DNA of 64,000 nt from contig JAGZIN010000001.1 of the NCBI GenBank assembly GCA_018366195.1, positions 186,001 to 250,000 of the forward strand. Direction: 5' to 3'. Each line of letters starts with the position of its first letter. The first letter of the stretch is position 1. Origin of the DNA: Butyricicoccus pullicaecorum. Lineage in GTDB: Bacteria; Bacillota; Clostridia; Oscillospirales; Butyricicoccaceae. The translations under genes and the position numbers were made by a program. Below are positions 1 through 7,604 of this stretch, in pieces. The notes below the pieces were generated by a model. It saw nothing but the letters and a program-made list of their open reading frames with translations, was not told the DNA's origin and did no database searches.

Positions 1-56
1 AGCAGGGTGAGCAGCTGGAGGTTGCAGCTGAGGAAAAGGAAGCTGTTGCTGAATAA
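1..56 (+). CDS. rpsB: 30S ribosomal protein S2, C-terminal fragment
   Basis: Only the last 17 codons are present, read in the frame starting at base 3 and ending at TAA 54-56. The residues are a Glu/Ala-rich acidic tail (QGEQLEVAAEEKEAVAE), as is common at the C terminus of Firmicute S2. The identification rests mainly on position, because rpsB normally lies directly upstream of tsf. The fragment itself has no diagnostic motif, so the call is an inference from synteny. Confidence 0.6.
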   Translation, partial: QGEQLEVAAEEKEAVAE

Positions 57-82
57 GCGCAGAATAAACTGTGTAATTTTCG

Positions 83-123
83 CAGGGCGCGACGTCCCCG
101 GCGCGCCGGTAAGTCGCGCCCTG
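83..123 (+). terminator. Strong GC-rich hairpin between rpsB and tsf
   Basis: CAGGGCGCGAC at 83-93 pairs perfectly with GTCGCGCCCTG at 113-123, and an inner CCGG...CCGG palindrome lies in the loop. It is followed by a short T-rich stretch (TTTCTT). It could be the rpsB terminator or an attenuator between rpsB and tsf. The U-tract is weak, so it may instead be part of an intergenic repeat. Confidence 0.5.
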
Positions 124-342
124 TTTCTTGAAGGCGGCGTAATACCCTTTGCTTTCGCTATGGGGATATCAGCCGCACATTAAAACTCATTTCTATGGTA
201 GGGCGCGGGACACGCCCAAACCGATACGCTCAGGGAGACGATGTAAGACCTCGCAGATGCAGGCAACAGTCGATGAACGGAGAATCCTCTGGCTTTCGCC
301 ATGGGGAGTGTCAATTGATGATAATAAAATTCTTAGTATTTG
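124..342. repeat. Intergenic spacer with a duplicated GCTTTCGC-ATGGGGA motif
   Basis: The spacer between rpsB and tsf is unusually long. It contains two related copies of one motif: TGCTTTCGCTATGGGGATAT at 150-169 and GGCTTTCGCCATGGGGAGTG at 291-310. A GC-rich inverted stretch, AGGGCGCGGGACACGCCC, lies near 199-216. I see no convincing protein. The pattern resembles the decayed, hairpin-rich intergenic repeats common in Oscillospirales genomes, but membership of a named family cannot be shown here. Confidence 0.4.
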
Positions 343-354
343 GAGGAAACAAAA

Positions 355-1287
355 ATGGCTTTTACTGCTGCTGACGTAAAGAAGCTGCGCGAGCAGACCA
401 GCGTAGGCATGATGGAGTGCAAGAAGGCACTGACCGAAGCGGACGGCGATTTTGATAAGGCAATTGAGCTGCTGCGTGAAAAGGGTCTGGCGAAGGCTGC
501 AAAGAAGGCAGACCGCGTAGCTGCTGAAGGTGTTGTTTGTGCAAAGGTTTGCGACGAGTGCGGCGTTGCTGCAATCGTTGAGGTCAATGCAGAGACCGAC
601 TTCGTTGCAAAGAATGCAGATTTCCAGAACTTTGTAAACGATGTTGCAACCGTAATCATCAAGGAGAATCCGGCTGACGTTGAGGCGCTCAAGGCTTGTA
701 AGATGGGTGACCTGACCGTAGAAACTGCTTTGCAGGAAAAGGTTCTGACCATTGGTGAGAACATTCAGATTCGCCGTTTCGAGCGCTTTGATAACAGCAC
801 AGTAAACGTGGCATACAATCACATGGGCGGCGTAATCGGTACTCTGGTTGCACTTCAGGTTTCGGATAACCTCAAGGACAATGCGACTGTGAAGGAGCTG
901 GGCAAGGATATCGGTATGCAGTCCGCTGCCATGAACCCGACTTATATGGACAAGTCTGAGGTTGATGCTGCTGTTCTGGAAAAGGAGAAGGAAATCCTTC
1001 TGGCACAGGCTCTGGAGGAGAATAAGACTGCTGCAAAGCCGAAGCCGGAGCAGATTATTCATAAGATGGTAGAGGGTCGTATCGGCAAGTATTACGAGGA
1101 GAACTGCCTCCTGCAGCAGGCTTTCGTCAAGGAGAACAAGGTTTCTGTTGAGGGTCATATTGCAGCAGTTGCAAAGGAACTTGGCGGCGAGATTAAGCTA
1201 GTGAAGTGCGTTCGTTTCGAAAAGGGCGAGGGCATTGAGAAGAAGCAGGACGATTTTGCAGCAGAAGTTGCTTCTATGGCAAAGTAA
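355..1287 (+). CDS. tsf: Translation elongation factor Ts
   Basis: EF-Ts is the cytosolic guanine-nucleotide exchange factor that recycles EF-Tu-GDP; its partner gene tuf lies at 42649. The protein has 310 residues. It opens with the typical UBA-like domain (KLREQTSVGMMECKKALTEA, then the LREKGLAKAAKKA stretch) and contains the conserved TDFVAKN segment around residue 80, which belongs to the EF-Tu contact region. An in-frame TTG 15 bases upstream exists, but ATG 355 has GGAGG at 343-347 and gives the family N terminus MAFTAADVKKLR. The gene is followed by a strong intrinsic terminator, so it closes the rpsB-tsf unit. Confidence 0.97.
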   Translation: MAFTAADVKKLREQTSVGMMECKKALTEADGDFDKAIELLREKGLAKAAKKADRVAAEGVVCAKVCDECGVAAIVEVNAETDFVAKNADFQNFVNDVATVIIKENPADVEALKACKMGDLTVETALQEKVLTIGENIQIRRFERFDNSTVNVAYNHMGGVIGTLVALQVSDNLKDNATVKELGKDIGMQSAAMNPTYMDKSEVDAAVLEKEKEILLAQALEENKTAAKPKPEQIIHKMVEGRIGKYYEENCLLQQAFVKENKVSVEGHIAAVAKELGGEIKLVKCVRFEKGEGIEKKQDDFAAEVASMAK

Positions 1288-1331
1288 ATCCTTGCATACG
1301 GTACCCAAAATAGGCATAGATTTGACAAGAA

Positions 1332-1366
1332 CAGGTCTGAGGAATTGATTTCCTCAGACCTGTTTT
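1332..1366 (+). terminator. Rho-independent terminator of tsf
   Basis: A perfect 13-bp stem (CAGGTCTGAGGAA at 1332-1344 with its complement at 1350-1362), a 5-base loop and TTTT at 1363-1366. Confidence 0.9.
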
Positions 1367-1473
1367 GCGTCAGATTTCACACTGATGCGCAAAAATAATC
1401 CCATCTTTTGAATGCGGGTATTCCTTATTTATGCAATTTGTACAGTTGAAAAAATAGAGGATTTTATAGTAAC

Positions 1474-1507
1474 AAAAAAACGTGAAGTCTATACTTCACG
1501 TTTTTTT
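1474..1507 (-). terminator. Bidirectional terminator
   Basis: CGTGAAGT (1481-1488), loop CTAT, ACTTCACG (1493-1500), flanked by seven A on the left and seven T on the right. It can terminate in both directions and sits just downstream of the minus-strand gene ending at 1543. Confidence 0.85.
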
Positions 1508-1542
1508 GTGTTAGAGAGTTTCAGAATATCGGAATCTCTGTT

Positions 1543-2193
1543 TTATACAGAAAGGTTGATGTCCAGCTTGGGAGTCGGCTTATTTTCGGTTGCTTCCTTG
1601 CGAGCGGCTTCATAAGCTTCTTTATAGACGCGGTCTGCTTCTTTCTTGAAGTCAATTTCCTTTTGGGTTGGCGTTTCCTTCCAGCCGTCCTTACGGGCAG
1701 GGTCATAGGATAGGATTTCATTGCCGCTCTGGTCGTATACAGATAGCTTGCCGCCGATGGGAGCGGTGGGAGTAAACTTTGCAGAATAGGAAGGGAAGCC
1801 GGGAATGTTTTGGATAAAGGTAGGTTCTCCGCCTGAGATGCTTGGCGTTGTCTGCACCATAGATTTGAACATGGTCATGAGCTGACTGCGGTCAGGGGAA
1901 ATGTGATTCTGTATCTGGTATTTTTTGAGATATGCGCCATAGGTATCCGCATCCATGAAGTTCTCTTTTTTCGCGTCCTTCTTTGCCAGCTCCTGAATTT
2001 CTGCAAAGACCTTATCCGGCAGAGAGCTGGTGTTGTTTGGCTTCTCTGTGCCGTCTGGACGTACAGAGCCGTCCACAGAGGGCTTATTTTCCGGCTTTTG
2101 TTCGGTATCTGTGGGCTTTTGCGGACGCAGGTCGGGATTTAAGAGATGTTGGCGATATATACTGGTAAATACGGAAGAACCTGAAACGTTCAT
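1543..2193 (-). CDS. Hypothetical protein (216 aa)
   Basis: I do not recognise a family. The start at 2193 was chosen because AAGGAG lies 8 bases upstream of this ATG; the reading frame continues further upstream without a comparable ribosome site. The protein starts MNVSGSSVFTSIYRQ. It then has a Pro/Asn/Thr-rich linker (about residues 30-60), a central globular part with KENFMDADTYGAYLKKY, a GGKLSVYDQSGNEILSYDP segment that could be a short beta unit, and a highly charged Lys/Glu-rich C-terminal helix. No signal peptide or membrane segment is visible, so it is probably cytosolic. It is transcribed in the same direction as the LacI-type regulator upstream (131-base gap) and ends at a terminator. 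Confidence 0.7.
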   Translation of the reverse strand: MNVSGSSVFTSIYRQHLLNPDLRPQKPTDTEQKPENKPSVDGSVRPDGTEKPNNTSSLPDKVFAEIQELAKKDAKKENFMDADTYGAYLKKYQIQNHISPDRSQLMTMFKSMVQTTPSISGGEPTFIQNIPGFPSYSAKFTPTAPIGGKLSVYDQSGNEILSYDPARKDGWKETPTQKEIDFKKEADRVYKEAYEAARKEATENKPTPKLDINLSV

Positions 2194-2324
2194 AGCAATA
2201 CTCCTTTTCGAAAAATCTGAAATGAAATGATTTACCACAATATCGACCATTTTCTCAAAAACTTTAGTAGCTTTTACAAAAAATGAAACGATATTTTGCC
2301 AAGCCTGCTGAAATATCTCCATGT

Positions 2325-3377
2325 TCAATCTAGGTTTTGTGAGCAGACGATAGAAATGCTGGTACTCAGTTGGTCTGCATTGGGGTACTGTCCTTTGTGA
2401 AGCAAATCGCACAGCAACATCAGAGGTTGATACCCTTGCCGGAACATATCTTGTGTAATGGTTAAGTCAAGTGTTCCCTCTTGCAGCATTTGCCGTGTGT
2501 GCTCTGACATATCATGCGCAATGACACGAATTTGTCCGGTTTTCTTTGCGGCGTGAATGGCATCAATACAGCCAGTCACACTGCGGTTTGCCATATAGAT
2601 TGCGCTCACAGTGGGATGGTCGCGCAGCGCGGCGCTGATTTTGTTATAGGTCACGCGATAATCGTTGTAGCTTTCCAAAACCTCGATTTGGTTGCTGGAA
2701 AATCCTAGTTTTCGCATGTGAGAGCAAAAACCATCAAGGCGTGTGCGGTGCCCATGATAGTCCAGATTGCCGACAACGGCTAAGATTTGTGCATTGGGTG
2801 CAACACATTTGCTCATGAGTTCTGCTGCGATTCGCCCGCTTTTGGCGTAATCCTGTCCGACAAAGCAAAGGCGTTTGCTTTCCGGCAAATCAGAATTGAG
2901 TGTGATACAGGGGATTCCCTGAGCTGCCAAATCATTGATTTTTGTCTCTATCATAATATCATTCAGTGCACATAGAGCAATCCCTTTCGCGCCCCAGTCG
3001 GTCAGGCAATCCAATAATTCGATTGCCTCACGCGGGGTGTCGGTTTCGCAGCTGCATACCCGAATATCGACCTGTTTGTTAGACAACACGCGCCGTGCTT
3101 CTTCGATGCCGCGCATGACCTCCGTGCGAAAGGTTCCTGTCCAGTTGGGGAGCAGTACCCCCAATCGGATTGGGGGATATGTGCTCTGTGATTGTAAAGC
3201 AGATGCTTGCCGGTGCGCTTCCCGCGGGGACAGGTAACCTGTTTCCTGAACCGCTCGAAGAACACGTTCCCGCACGTCTGCGCGCACATAAGAGCGATTG
3301 TTCAGCACGCGGTCCACCGTACCGCGTGACACACCGGAACGCTTTGCCAAATCTGCTATGGTGGGACGCTTACTCAT
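2325..3377 (-). CDS. LacI-family transcriptional regulator
   Basis: The protein has 350 residues. An N-terminal LacI helix-turn-helix lies at about residues 3-25 (PTIADLAKRSGVSRGTVDRV), followed by the hinge and a periplasmic-binding-protein-like effector domain (from about residue 70) of the sugar-binding type. The start at 3377 is set by GGAGG 9 bases upstream; the open frame runs 10 codons further without support. It is divergent from a binding lipoprotein, an IolG-like dehydrogenase and a TIM-barrel isomerase, so it most likely controls those genes in response to a sugar or inositol-type ligand. The regulated target and ligand are inferences. A -10-like TATAAT on the minus strand lies at 3424-3429, with a poor -35. 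Confidence 0.9.
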   Translation of the reverse strand: MSKRPTIADLAKRSGVSRGTVDRVLNNRSYVRADVRERVLRAVQETGYLSPREAHRQASALQSQSTYPPIRLGVLLPNWTGTFRTEVMRGIEEARRVLSNKQVDIRVCSCETDTPREAIELLDCLTDWGAKGIALCALNDIMIETKINDLAAQGIPCITLNSDLPESKRLCFVGQDYAKSGRIAAELMSKCVAPNAQILAVVGNLDYHGHRTRLDGFCSHMRKLGFSSNQIEVLESYNDYRVTYNKISAALRDHPTVSAIYMANRSVTGCIDAIHAAKKTGQIRVIAHDMSEHTRQMLQEGTLDLTITQDMFRQGYQPLMLLCDLLHKGQYPNADQLSTSISIVCSQNLD

Positions 3378-3923
3378 TTTACCTGTCCTCCTGTACTTCG
3401 GCATCATAGTCGTTTGTGTGATTATTATACCATAGTTCCTAGAAAGTGTATAGATTTCTATGATGCAGAAGCACAGAAATTAAGGGAGAAGGGACAAATA
3501 TGTGCTTTTGCACATATTGCCGGTGGCATGAGAATCCTTTGGAAAAATAGATTTTTACAGGTGCCGCTCTGTTTTTTTATTGTAAAATAGTCGAAATCTG
3601 CTTTTTTTATGTCGATTCGAGCGCAGAAAAATCAGAGGTATTGTCCAGTTTTTTCGAGGAAAGATTGTATATCCTGAATTTTTGTTTGGAGTTGAGGGAT
3701 AAAATATCAGATTAATTGATTTTGAAGGGGAGATTTGTTATGGATTTTGAATATATGTCAAAAAAGAAGAACATATTTGTTTTTTCTGTGGTTGACAGCT
3801 GTCTTGGGTACGGATATAATAAGCACATAAAAACACAGAGCACATAAACGCACACATTGCGGAGAGTATCTGCCGATATTTTCCAAAGCTTTTGTGAAAA
3901 TCCAAATTCAGAAAGGACTTGTT
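3378..3923. other. Divergent regulatory region with palindromes
   Basis: This 546-base gap holds the promoters of the LacI-type regulator (minus) and of the binding-protein operon (plus). Two palindromes stand out: AATATGTGC-TTTT-GCACATATT at 3497-3518, and GACAGCTGTC at 3794-3803, which overlaps the -35 box of the plus-strand promoter and is a plausible operator. The rest is AT-rich, and I see no credible gene in it. Confidence 0.5.
3792..3820 (+). promoter_or_regulatory. Consensus sigma-A promoter of the sugar/inositol operon
   Basis: TTGACA at 3792-3797, a 17-base spacer and TATAAT at 3815-3820. Transcription would start near 3827, about 97 bases before the lipoprotein start. The palindrome GACAGCTGTC overlaps the -35 box. 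Confidence 0.85.
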
Positions 3924-4937
3924 ATGATGAAAAAGAGAAATTCAGTTGCAGCGATTGTAGCAGGAACTCTGGCGCTTACACTGACTGCTTGCGGCGGTTC
4001 GGCACCCTCTGGCGATGCAGCTGCGAATACGGAAGGCGCAAAGCAGGAACCATTTGAAATCAGCATGATTCTCAAGACCAATTCGGCGGAGTTCTGGCAG
4101 TTGATTCAAGCTGGCGCAGAAGCTTATGAAAAGGAACATCCTGACCTTGTAAAGCTTTCCATTAAGGGACCACCGGCAGAAACCTATTACGATGAACAGC
4201 TGAATATGCTGCAAACCGACCTTTCGGTTGATGCCTATGATGGGTATTTGATTGCGCCGCTTCAATCAGAAGCTGCGGCGGCACAGATTGCAAATACCGA
4301 GAAGCCAGTCATTGCGTTTGATACCAACATCGATTCTCCCAAATGCCTGAGTTTTGTGGGAACCGGAAACAAAGAGGCGGCAAAGCAGGGTGCGATTGCT
4401 GCGGTAGAAGCCGCAAAGAAAGCTGGCTGGGAGGAAATCAAGTGTATTGAAATCGCGGGTATACAAGGCGATGCAACCAATACAGCACGTATGGAAGGGT
4501 TCCGAGAAGGAATCAACGAGAGTGGTGGTCAGTTCCTAGATGATGCGGTTCAGTATGCAGAGGCCGTGGCAGACAAGGCAGTCAATGCGATGGAAGCCAT
4601 TATGGGACAATATCCGGACGGTGTCGCAATCATTTGTGCGAATAACGATGATATGGCAATGGCAGCCGCACGAACTGCAAAATCGAATCCGGCGTATGAC
4701 AAAACGATTTTCCTAGGATTTGATGGACAGATGTCTGCTTGTGAGGCGGTGCTGTCCGGAGAGCTGACGATGACAGCAGCACAAAACAACTATGATATTG
4801 GATACACCGCAGTAGAAACAATGGTAGCAGTCCTTCAGGGCAAGGAAGTCGAAAAGTTCATTGACACAGGGACGGAAATCGTGACCAAGGAAAATGCTGC
4901 GGAGCGTGTAGAGCGCATGAAGGGCTATATGCAGTGA
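3924..4937 (+). CDS. Sugar-type ABC transporter substrate-binding lipoprotein
   Basis: The protein has 337 residues. The N terminus is a lipoprotein signal peptide (MMKKR, a hydrophobic stretch, then LTAC with the lipidated Cys at residue 23). The mature part is a periplasmic-binding-protein type 1 fold related to ribose/inositol binders (EISMILKTNSAEFWQLIQAGAEAYEKE near the start of the mature domain, and FLGFDGQMSACEAV later). It should sit on the outer face of the membrane and deliver a sugar or cyclitol to a permease. No ATPase or permease gene is adjacent. It is followed by the IolG-like gene in the same operon. The start has AGAAAGGA upstream; a second ATG follows directly. Substrate unknown. 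Confidence 0.9.
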   Translation: MMKKRNSVAAIVAGTLALTLTACGGSAPSGDAAANTEGAKQEPFEISMILKTNSAEFWQLIQAGAEAYEKEHPDLVKLSIKGPPAETYYDEQLNMLQTDLSVDAYDGYLIAPLQSEAAAAQIANTEKPVIAFDTNIDSPKCLSFVGTGNKEAAKQGAIAAVEAAKKAGWEEIKCIEIAGIQGDATNTARMEGFREGINESGGQFLDDAVQYAEAVADKAVNAMEAIMGQYPDGVAIICANNDDMAMAAARTAKSNPAYDKTIFLGFDGQMSACEAVLSGELTMTAAQNNYDIGYTAVETMVAVLQGKEVEKFIDTGTEIVTKENAAERVERMKGYMQ

Positions 4938-4992
4938 GGAAAAGCCTGATAAAAGATTCGTATATTTTATGGATTTAGATAAGGAGATTTTT

Positions 4993-6000
4993 ATGAAAAT
5001 CGGTATGATTGGCGCTGGACGTATTGGAAAGGTTCATGCGAAGAACATTGCAATGTTTGTTCCTGAACTCGAAATCAAGACCATTGCGGACCCGTTTTTG
5101 GACGATGAAACCAAAGCATTTGCTGAGAAGTATAAGATTCCGAATACAACTAAGGACGCAAATGACATTTTGTCAGATTCGGAAATTGAAGCAGTGCTCA
5201 TCTGCTCGTCAACCGATACCCATTCCAAGTATATTGTGGAAGCGGCACATGCCAAAAAACATATTTTCTGCGAAAAGCCCATTGATTATGATATCAAAAG
5301 AGTGCATGAGGCAATCAATGCGGCAAAAACGGCAGGAGTCAAGCTGCAAATCGGATTTTGCCGCCGGTTTGACCATAACCACCGCGCTGTTTATGATATG
5401 GTGCGGCAGGGCAAGGTCGGTGATGTCAATATCATTAAGATTTCCTCCCGTGATCCGGAGCCGCCAAAAATCAGCTATGTCAAGGTATCCGGCGGTATCT
5501 TCTATGATATGATGATTCATGACTTCGATATGGCGCGTTTTCTGGCTGGCAGCGAAGTGACAGAGGTGCATGCCGTCGGTTCTGTATTGGTGGACCCGGA
5601 AATTGGAGAGGCAGGAGATGTAGACACTGCACTGGTCACCTTGAAGTTTGCAAACGGCGCAATCGGTGTCATTGATAACAGCCGCAAAGCGGTATATGGC
5701 TATGACCAGCGTGTGGAAGTGTTTGGCTCCAAGGGGTGTGCGCAGAATGAAAACGATATCCCAAATACCGCTGTCCTGTCAACTGCTGATGGTACAACGT
5801 ATGGAACCGCCTATCAGGTGATGTGGGATCGCTATACCAACGCATTTGTGGCTGAAATGCAGGCGTTTGCCCATGCCTGCGTCCATGATGAGGAGCCGCC
5901 GGTCACGGGAGAAGATGGCTTATATCCGGTATTGATGGCAGCCGCAGCGACAAAATCGCTGAAGGAAGGTCGTCCCGTTAAAATTTTGGAGGTTGAATAA
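4993..6000 (+). CDS. iolG: Inositol 2-dehydrogenase-like Gfo/Idh/MocA oxidoreductase
   Basis: A 335-residue NAD(P)-dependent dehydrogenase. The Rossmann motif GAGRIGKVHA is at residues 7-16. The catalytic triad known for myo-inositol dehydrogenase is present: Lys95 in CEKPID, Asp172 and His176 in YDMMIHDFD. Bacillus IolG uses nearly the same numbers. It probably oxidises myo-inositol or a related cyclitol or sugar to the 2-keto compound in the cytosol. Family membership is clear; the exact substrate is inferred. AAGGAG lies 8 bases before the chosen ATG; the frame is open 8 codons further. It lies between the binding lipoprotein and the isomerase-like gene, and its stop is one base from the next ATG. 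Confidence 0.88.
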   Translation: MKIGMIGAGRIGKVHAKNIAMFVPELEIKTIADPFLDDETKAFAEKYKIPNTTKDANDILSDSEIEAVLICSSTDTHSKYIVEAAHAKKHIFCEKPIDYDIKRVHEAINAAKTAGVKLQIGFCRRFDHNHRAVYDMVRQGKVGDVNIIKISSRDPEPPKISYVKVSGGIFYDMMIHDFDMARFLAGSEVTEVHAVGSVLVDPEIGEAGDVDTALVTLKFANGAIGVIDNSRKAVYGYDQRVEVFGSKGCAQNENDIPNTAVLSTADGTTYGTAYQVMWDRYTNAFVAEMQAFAHACVHDEEPPVTGEDGLYPVLMAAAATKSLKEGRPVKILEVE

Positions 6001-6001
6001 A

Positions 6002-6790
6002 ATGGCACTTAGAAAATCTGCATGTATTGATACCCTGTATACAGAATTGCCTTGGCTGGAGCGTTTTCAGGCGGCAAAAAATGATGGATTCGAAGCGGTT
6101 GAATTTTGGGATTGGAGAACACACGACTTGGACGAAATTCGCCAAGCTGCATCTGACGCAAAAATTGCAATTTCTGGTTTTAATGGAGATGCAGACTACT
6201 CGCTGGTTGATCCCACACATAAAAAAAGCTATCTTGATGCACTTGCACAGTCTATCCAAGCGGCAAAGAAGATTGGTGCGGAAAGCCTGACCATTCACTC
6301 GAATGCACTGGGAGACGGCGGCATTGTGGCCAATCATTATGATGCTCTGTCGGACACCGTCAAGCTTTGCTCTATGTATGATACCCTGCTCGAGTGCGCA
6401 AAGATGGCAGAAGCAGAACAAATCAACCTGAATCTGGAAGCGCTCAATATTACAACGGACCATGTAGGCAATTTCTTGAAATATACCCAGATGGGCGCAG
6501 AGATTTGTCGTCTGATTGGCTCTCCGCGGCTCAAGCTGCTGTATGATGTTTATCACATGCAGCTCAATGAGGGCTGTATCTGTGATACCATTTCCAAGTA
6601 TGCAGATCAGTTCGGTCATATCCACGTTGCAGATGCACCAGGACGTCATGAGCCTGGTACCGGTGAGATTGCTTATAAAAAGGTCATTACACATCTGGAG
6701 TCTTGCGGCTATACTGGCCGCGTAGGCTATGAGTTGTTTCCGTCCGTTGACACAGCAACAGCGGTCAAAGCCATTATGGAACACTGCTGA
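6002..6790 (+). CDS. Hydroxypyruvate isomerase-like TIM-barrel sugar isomerase
   Basis: A 262-residue AP-endonuclease-2/xylose-isomerase-like TIM barrel. Metal-binding residues of the family are visible: Glu146 in NLEALN, Asp182 and His185 in YDVYHMQ, His208 in GHIHVADAPGRHEPGTGE, and Glu243 in GYELFP. The HEPGTGE segment is typical of hydroxypyruvate isomerases, but in an operon with an IolG-like dehydrogenase an isomerase or epimerase acting on an inositol-derived keto compound (IolI/IolH-like) is equally possible. The ATG at 6002 has GGAGG at 5988-5992, inside the end of the previous gene, so translation is coupled. It is the last gene of the operon; a terminator follows at 6908. Confidence 0.85.
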   Translation: MALRKSACIDTLYTELPWLERFQAAKNDGFEAVEFWDWRTHDLDEIRQAASDAKIAISGFNGDADYSLVDPTHKKSYLDALAQSIQAAKKIGAESLTIHSNALGDGGIVANHYDALSDTVKLCSMYDTLLECAKMAEAEQINLNLEALNITTDHVGNFLKYTQMGAEICRLIGSPRLKLLYDVYHMQLNEGCICDTISKYADQFGHIHVADAPGRHEPGTGEIAYKKVITHLESCGYTGRVGYELFPSVDTATAVKAIMEHC

Positions 6791-6907
6791 GGATAATCAG
6801 ATAGACAGTGGTTGCCCCGATGGGAAAGTTTCTCTGTAACCGCTTTACAAAAAAATGCTAACTCTCTCTTAACTTTCAAAAATAAAAGAGCCGTACAGAG
6901 TCAAAAT

Positions 6908-6950
6908 AAAATGCCTCCAAAAAGTTTGTTTCACTTTTTGGGGGCATTTT
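6908..6950 (+). terminator. Terminator of the sugar/inositol operon
   Basis: The stem from 6908-6925 (AAAATGCCTCCAAAAAGT) pairs with 6933-6950 with one G-U pair, and the right arm ends in TTTT. It is the first strong hairpin after the isomerase-like gene. Confidence 0.8.
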
Positions 6951-7036
6951 ATGCGTACATAAATTTGTATGACAATTCCTGTATTTTCCGGCAATACTCT
7001 CCAATTGCATCTGTTTTCGGTGATATATAGCAGCGT

Positions 7037-7220
7037 ATGGAGTTGAATTTTGAAGTCAAACATTTTTTAGGTCTTGAATTACCTGTGTTGCAAACCTTGA
7101 GAAAAGCGATTGGCGACTTTGCTCCAAAAGATGATGGAAGATCAATTGGATTCTGAGATTCCGAAACTACTGCAAGATGACGCGTTCAAAAAAGAAATGT
7201 TCGAGAAATATAATTTATAA
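7037..7220 (+). pseudogene. Possible frameshifted gene remnant
   Basis: Two short overlapping frames look like pieces of one protein. A 39-codon frame (7037-7156) gives a plausible sequence (LELPVLQTLRKAIGDFAPK). A second frame (7131-7220) gives MMEDQLDSEIPKLLQDDAFK and ends at TAA 7218. There is no clear ribosome site for either, and a terminator follows at 7230. I do not recognise the family. This may be a decayed gene tail, or chance. The rest of 6791-7350 holds only terminators. Confidence 0.25.
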
Positions 7221-7229
7221 TATCTTTGT

Positions 7230-7260
7230 GAATCCCATTGCTCAATGATGGGATTCTTTT
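7230..7260 (+). terminator. Terminator after the gene remnant
   Basis: GAATCCCAT (7230-7238) pairs with ATGGGATTC (7248-7256), followed by TTTT. Confidence 0.7.
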
Positions 7261-7272
7261 CTCATGCAATGA

Positions 7273-7300
7273 AAAAGACACCCTTTGCAGGGTGTCTTTT
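7273..7300 (-). terminator. Terminator of tRNA-Leu (bidirectional)
   Basis: AAAAGACACCC (7273-7283), a 6-base loop, GGGTGTCTTTT (7290-7300). The A-run on the left gives a U-tail for the minus-strand tRNA gene, which ends 51 bases away. Confidence 0.8.
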
Positions 7301-7350
7301 CTGTAAGACCGAATATTCAGATGAGGACATCAGCTGAGATTCGGATTCGC

Positions 7351-7435
7351 TGGTGCCGATGGCCGGACTCGAACCGGCACGGGTTGCCCCGCCGCATTTT
7401 GAGTGCGGTACGTCTACCAATTCCATCACATCGGC
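7351..7435 (-). tRNA. tRNA-Leu (anticodon CAA)
   Basis: Read on the minus strand, the gene starts GCCGATG and ends CATCGGC-A-CCA, giving a 7-bp acceptor stem and an encoded CCA. The anticodon stem CCGCA/TGCGG encloses the loop CTCAAAA, so the anticodon is CAA (7401-7399). The long variable arm typical of class II tRNA is present, and the T arm has GGTTCGAGTCC. The tRNA reads the UUG codon. Confidence 0.95.
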
Positions 7436-7444
7436 GTCTTAAAC

Positions 7445-7473
7445 AGTATATCAGGAAATTTAGAAAAATGCAA
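7445..7473 (-). promoter_or_regulatory. Promoter of tRNA-Leu
   Basis: On the minus strand TTGCAT (7473-7468), a 17-base spacer and TATACT (7450-7445), placed 9 bases before the tRNA 5' end. Confidence 0.7.
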
Positions 7474-7518
7474 GAGTTTTTTTGAAAAAAAGAGAAAATG
7501 GATTGTGTGCTGCCAGAC

Positions 7519-7547
7519 TTGACAGAATGTATTGGATATGTGAGAAT
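7519..7547 (+). promoter_or_regulatory. Possible nth promoter
   Basis: TTGACA at 7519-7524 with a perfect -35, a 17-base spacer and a weak -10, GAGAAT at 7542-7547. Confidence 0.4.
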
Positions 7548-7604
7548 GAAATAATAGAGATTCTCCAACAAATCAGAGAGATAAAGTAAAGAGGGACGAT
7601 GTTT

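Noticed and set aside
193..1158. Open frame antisense to tsf
   Set aside because: Covered by tsf, no start signals, unnatural composition.
3740..3847. Small frame of 35 codons before the binding lipoprotein, with a GGGGAG site
   Set aside because: It spans the consensus promoter TTGACA/TATAAT, so its start would lie upstream of the mapped-looking transcript start; probably chance.
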